Shown piece by piece: positions 61,829 through 64,000 of a stretch of DNA of 64,000 nt; the stretch's first letter is position 1; each line of letters starts with the position of its first letter. This DNA is from Sclerotiophoma versabilis (taxonomy: Eukaryota > Ascomycota > Dothideomycetes > Pleosporales > Didymellaceae): contig JAAROD010000015.1 of assembly GCA_012274445.1 (NCBI GenBank), positions 186,001 to 250,000 of the forward strand, in the 5' to 3' direction. The notes beneath the pieces are model-generated. The model was not told where the DNA came from. It saw nothing but the letters and a program-made list of their open reading frames with translations, and did no database searches. The position numbers and the translations under genes were made by a program.

Positions 61829-63427
61829 ATGGCATTTGAGGTGTCGTACAATCTCGAGAATGAGCAACAGTTTTGGGATGGTGAGAGAGTTCTGTGCTGC
61901 TGTAACCCCACCACCAGAGACTAACAAGAGGTGCAGAGCTCGACGACATTGTGTCAACACGATGTCAGGACGAAGAGAGTATAGACAACTCTCTGCGTGC
62001 ATTTCTCAATGTCACCACTAGCTACAGATGTAAAGCACTTCTCGAAGCCTCCCGAATACCGTTGACCGAGTACAGCCGAGTACCTCGAAACCGAATACAG
62101 CGTTGCAAAATGCATCTTTCGCATGTTGGAGGGCGAGCTCTTCACAGCACATAAGGAGTATGTGCGCCGGCAGATGATATATTGTCTTCTGCAGGTATGT
62201 GGCGTCAAGCAGCTGGGTGCATCTTAACTATGCAAAAGAAGCTGACAACTCTGCAGGAAGAGGATAACCCTACCCTTCACCTGGTCGCAGCTCTTCTTCT
62301 ATATGACGGCCGAAACAGTGGAGACGATGTCATCTTCGAGATGATGCACACCGAAGGCAGTTTCCCAAGACTGGTGGAATTAGTGCAGGCGGAGAATGTG
62401 CAAGAGGATACAAGATTGCATCAAATGCTTTTGGAACTTCTGTATGAGTCTTCGCGAGTACAGAGGCTCGTTTGGGAAGACTTTGGTATGCCCCGACGGT
62501 TCATTTTAGACACAGAAGCATTCAAGCAGGAGCTGACATGTTGACCAGCCGCGGTAAACGACAACTTTATACTATATCTTCTGGGGATTATCGAGAGCGC
62601 TTCTGATGATGCTGATGATCCATACCATTACCCAGTTATTCGAGTTCTGGTACGTACCTCCACCACCACTGTCGGTGTCAAAATTGATTGCCAAATAGCT
62701 GGTCATGAACGAGCAATACCTGGTAGCTTCTACCAGTCATAACAAAGACGGCCGTCCTCCGGTGACAAATCGACTAATCAAAGCATTGTCGAGCCACGGC
62801 ATGACATACAAAACTTTCGGTTGTAACCTGATTCTTCTCTTGAATCGAGAGTCAGAAACTTCGCTCCAGCTTCTGATTCTCAAGGTCTTGTACCTCCTCT
62901 TCGGCAATCCTTCGACCGCAGAATATTTTTACACAAATGATCTGCACGTTCTGATTGATGTGATTCTCCGGAACCTGATCGACCTTCCCCACGATTCATC
63001 CGCGGCCAACGCTTTGCGACATACATACCTTCGTGTCCTTTATCCAATCTTGACGAACAGTCAAATCAGCAAGCCACCGCACTACAAGCGCGGCGATATC
63101 CTTAGGCTCCTCCATCTTCTTGTAACAAGTGGCAACCACTTCGCGCCGGTAGACGAGACAACTCAACGCCTTGTCATACGATGCACCAGCGTGCCATGGC
63201 TGCAACCGCCCGCCTCAAGAAACAATCCAGCTTCTGGCGGTAACGACGGTACGACATCACCTATCGATCATGTCGCGAATGGGCAGAAGGAACTGGCTCG
63301 GCGAGCTTTGGGCATGAGTGTACAGGATGGGGGCGAAAGCTCAACGAGCGTTCTCGAGATTGCATCCCACACGGAAAAGCCTGGAGTTCAGACACCCAGT
63401 ATCACGCATCCAGAGCAGGCGTCATAG
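61829..63427 (+). CDS. LDB17: SPIN90/Ldb17 actin regulator
   Basis: An endocytic coat-associated activator of Arp2/3 that nucleates linear actin seeds. Six exons are inferred: 61829-61880, 61937-62029, 62076-62194, 62257-62485, 62549-62649 and 62699-63427, giving 440 residues. The joined protein starts MAFEVSYNLENEQQFWDELD and contains EYVRRQMIYCLLQEEDNP, VAALLLYDGRNSGDD, DDADDPYHYPVIRVLLVMNEQY, KTFGCNLILLLNRESETSLQLLILK, FYTNDLHVLIDVI and LRHTYLRVLYPIL...PPHYKR, all hallmarks of the SPIN90/Ldb17 helical repeat domain. The C-terminus ends soon after TEKPGVQTPS. Related proteins often continue with Pro-rich motifs, so a further exon downstream is possible. The intron between exons 2 and 3 has the least certain sites. 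Confidence 0.88.
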
Positions 63428-64000
63428 AACCCGAACATATGTCAAAGCTTGCGTCATGGTTGTCACCTCAGCCCGCTTTACAGGGCTAGATGCTAGCCGG
63501 GAGATAATCTTTTCACCTGCGGTTTGACATTGGGTAGCGCATTTTTCGGCATGATTGCATAGCTGGCGTTTTGGTCCTTACATGCGCCAGACAGCCCTTT
63601 AGCAGTGTCCTTGTCTTACTACGCGTCTTGCATCGCTTGCTGGTGCCTTGGTTTGGCACACGTATATCTCATATATCCCAAGTTATTCTTATCTACTAAT
63701 GGGCTGTATTTGACAGCAGATGTTGGATGCAGTTCTGTCTCAAGATACTTTGACCTCCCCCAAACCCCCGCCTTGTGATTGCACTGCAGCGACTAGTACG
63801 ACGGAGCATCCAGACGATAACGACACGGAACGCATCCCTATCAGCCACGAGTCCTTTACAGATCTCCGCATTGCAGCACAGCCAAGACCATTAGCTACGA
63901 CTCCGACATGCTTACGGCTTGTATCCTCTCCATAAAGCATTGGAGATACAAAGTCGAGGCCGGTGAATGGACAACGTACCCAACCTGCACCACTGCTTAC
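63428..64000 (+). other. Right-edge region, possibly the 5' part of another gene
   Basis: No gene is firmly supported. From about 63720 there is a 71-codon open frame (starting MLDAVLSQDTLTSPKPPP) preceded by a splice-acceptor-like tgacagcag. It could be an exon of a gene running off the edge, or an LDB17 3' exon. Confidence 0.3.

Noticed and set aside
1..64000. CRISPR array, operon, riboswitch or prophage
   Set aside because: The window is fungal nuclear DNA. No regularly spaced repeats were seen, and the genes have introns and separate promoters.

Overview
The window is nuclear DNA of a filamentous ascomycete (Pezizomycotina). Genes are separate transcription units with short GT-AG introns of about 45-90 nt and CTAAC-like branch sites. 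The recognisable proteins are typical of filamentous fungi: a Bck1-type MAPKKK, a GH17 wall glucanase, an HPC2-type HRD protein, Ldb17 and GPI-anchored Ser/Thr-rich wall proteins. A placement in Dothideomycetes is only a guess. A RALF-like secreted peptide and several secreted hydrolases suggest life in contact with plants.

Layout. 1-16.5 kb is mostly housekeeping: the N-terminal half of a Bck1 MAPKKK (-, runs off the left edge), pyruvate decarboxylase (+), a GH17 glucanase (-), CCT6 (-) divergent from NOP56 (+), and an HPC2/ubinuclein-type HIR subunit (+). 17.3-32.7 kb is enriched in secreted or accessory functions: an uncharacterised basic-tailed protein, ribonuclease T2, a 901-residue secreted protein, a CYP52-like P450, then an AT-richer island with a decayed pogo/Fot1 transposon, a 73-residue RALF-like peptide gene and a broken unknown ORF, then a GH27 alpha-galactosidase ending in -RDEL. 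34-42 kb holds a small Cys-containing protein, a protein kinase whose stop codon interlocks with that of MTQ2, SDHAF3/ACN9, a protein ending in a CaaX-like motif, PKR1 and an AMSH-type JAMM deubiquitinase. A tRNA-Asp gene at 42.6 kb has an extraordinary structure. 44.4-47.7 kb carries two divergent GPI-anchored wall proteins. 48.4-64 kb is again housekeeping: homocysteine S-methyltransferase, MED11-like (-) divergent from intronless POL2 (+), two F-box-like proteins and Ldb17/SPIN90.

Two observations stand out. (1) The tRNA-Asp(GTC) gene is canonical only if two segments are removed: an ordinary 19-nt anticodon-loop intron and a 54-nt insertion in the D-arm that has a GTAAGT donor, a CTAAC branch-like site and a CAG acceptor, so it looks like a spliceosomal intron inside a tRNA and splits the A box. 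(2) A single-exon gene with a TATA box encodes a secreted four-cysteine peptide with the RALF signature, next to transposon debris, which fits a horizontally acquired or dispersed host-hormone mimic.

All splice sites were inferred by eye from reading frame, consensus sites and family knowledge; no searches were run.
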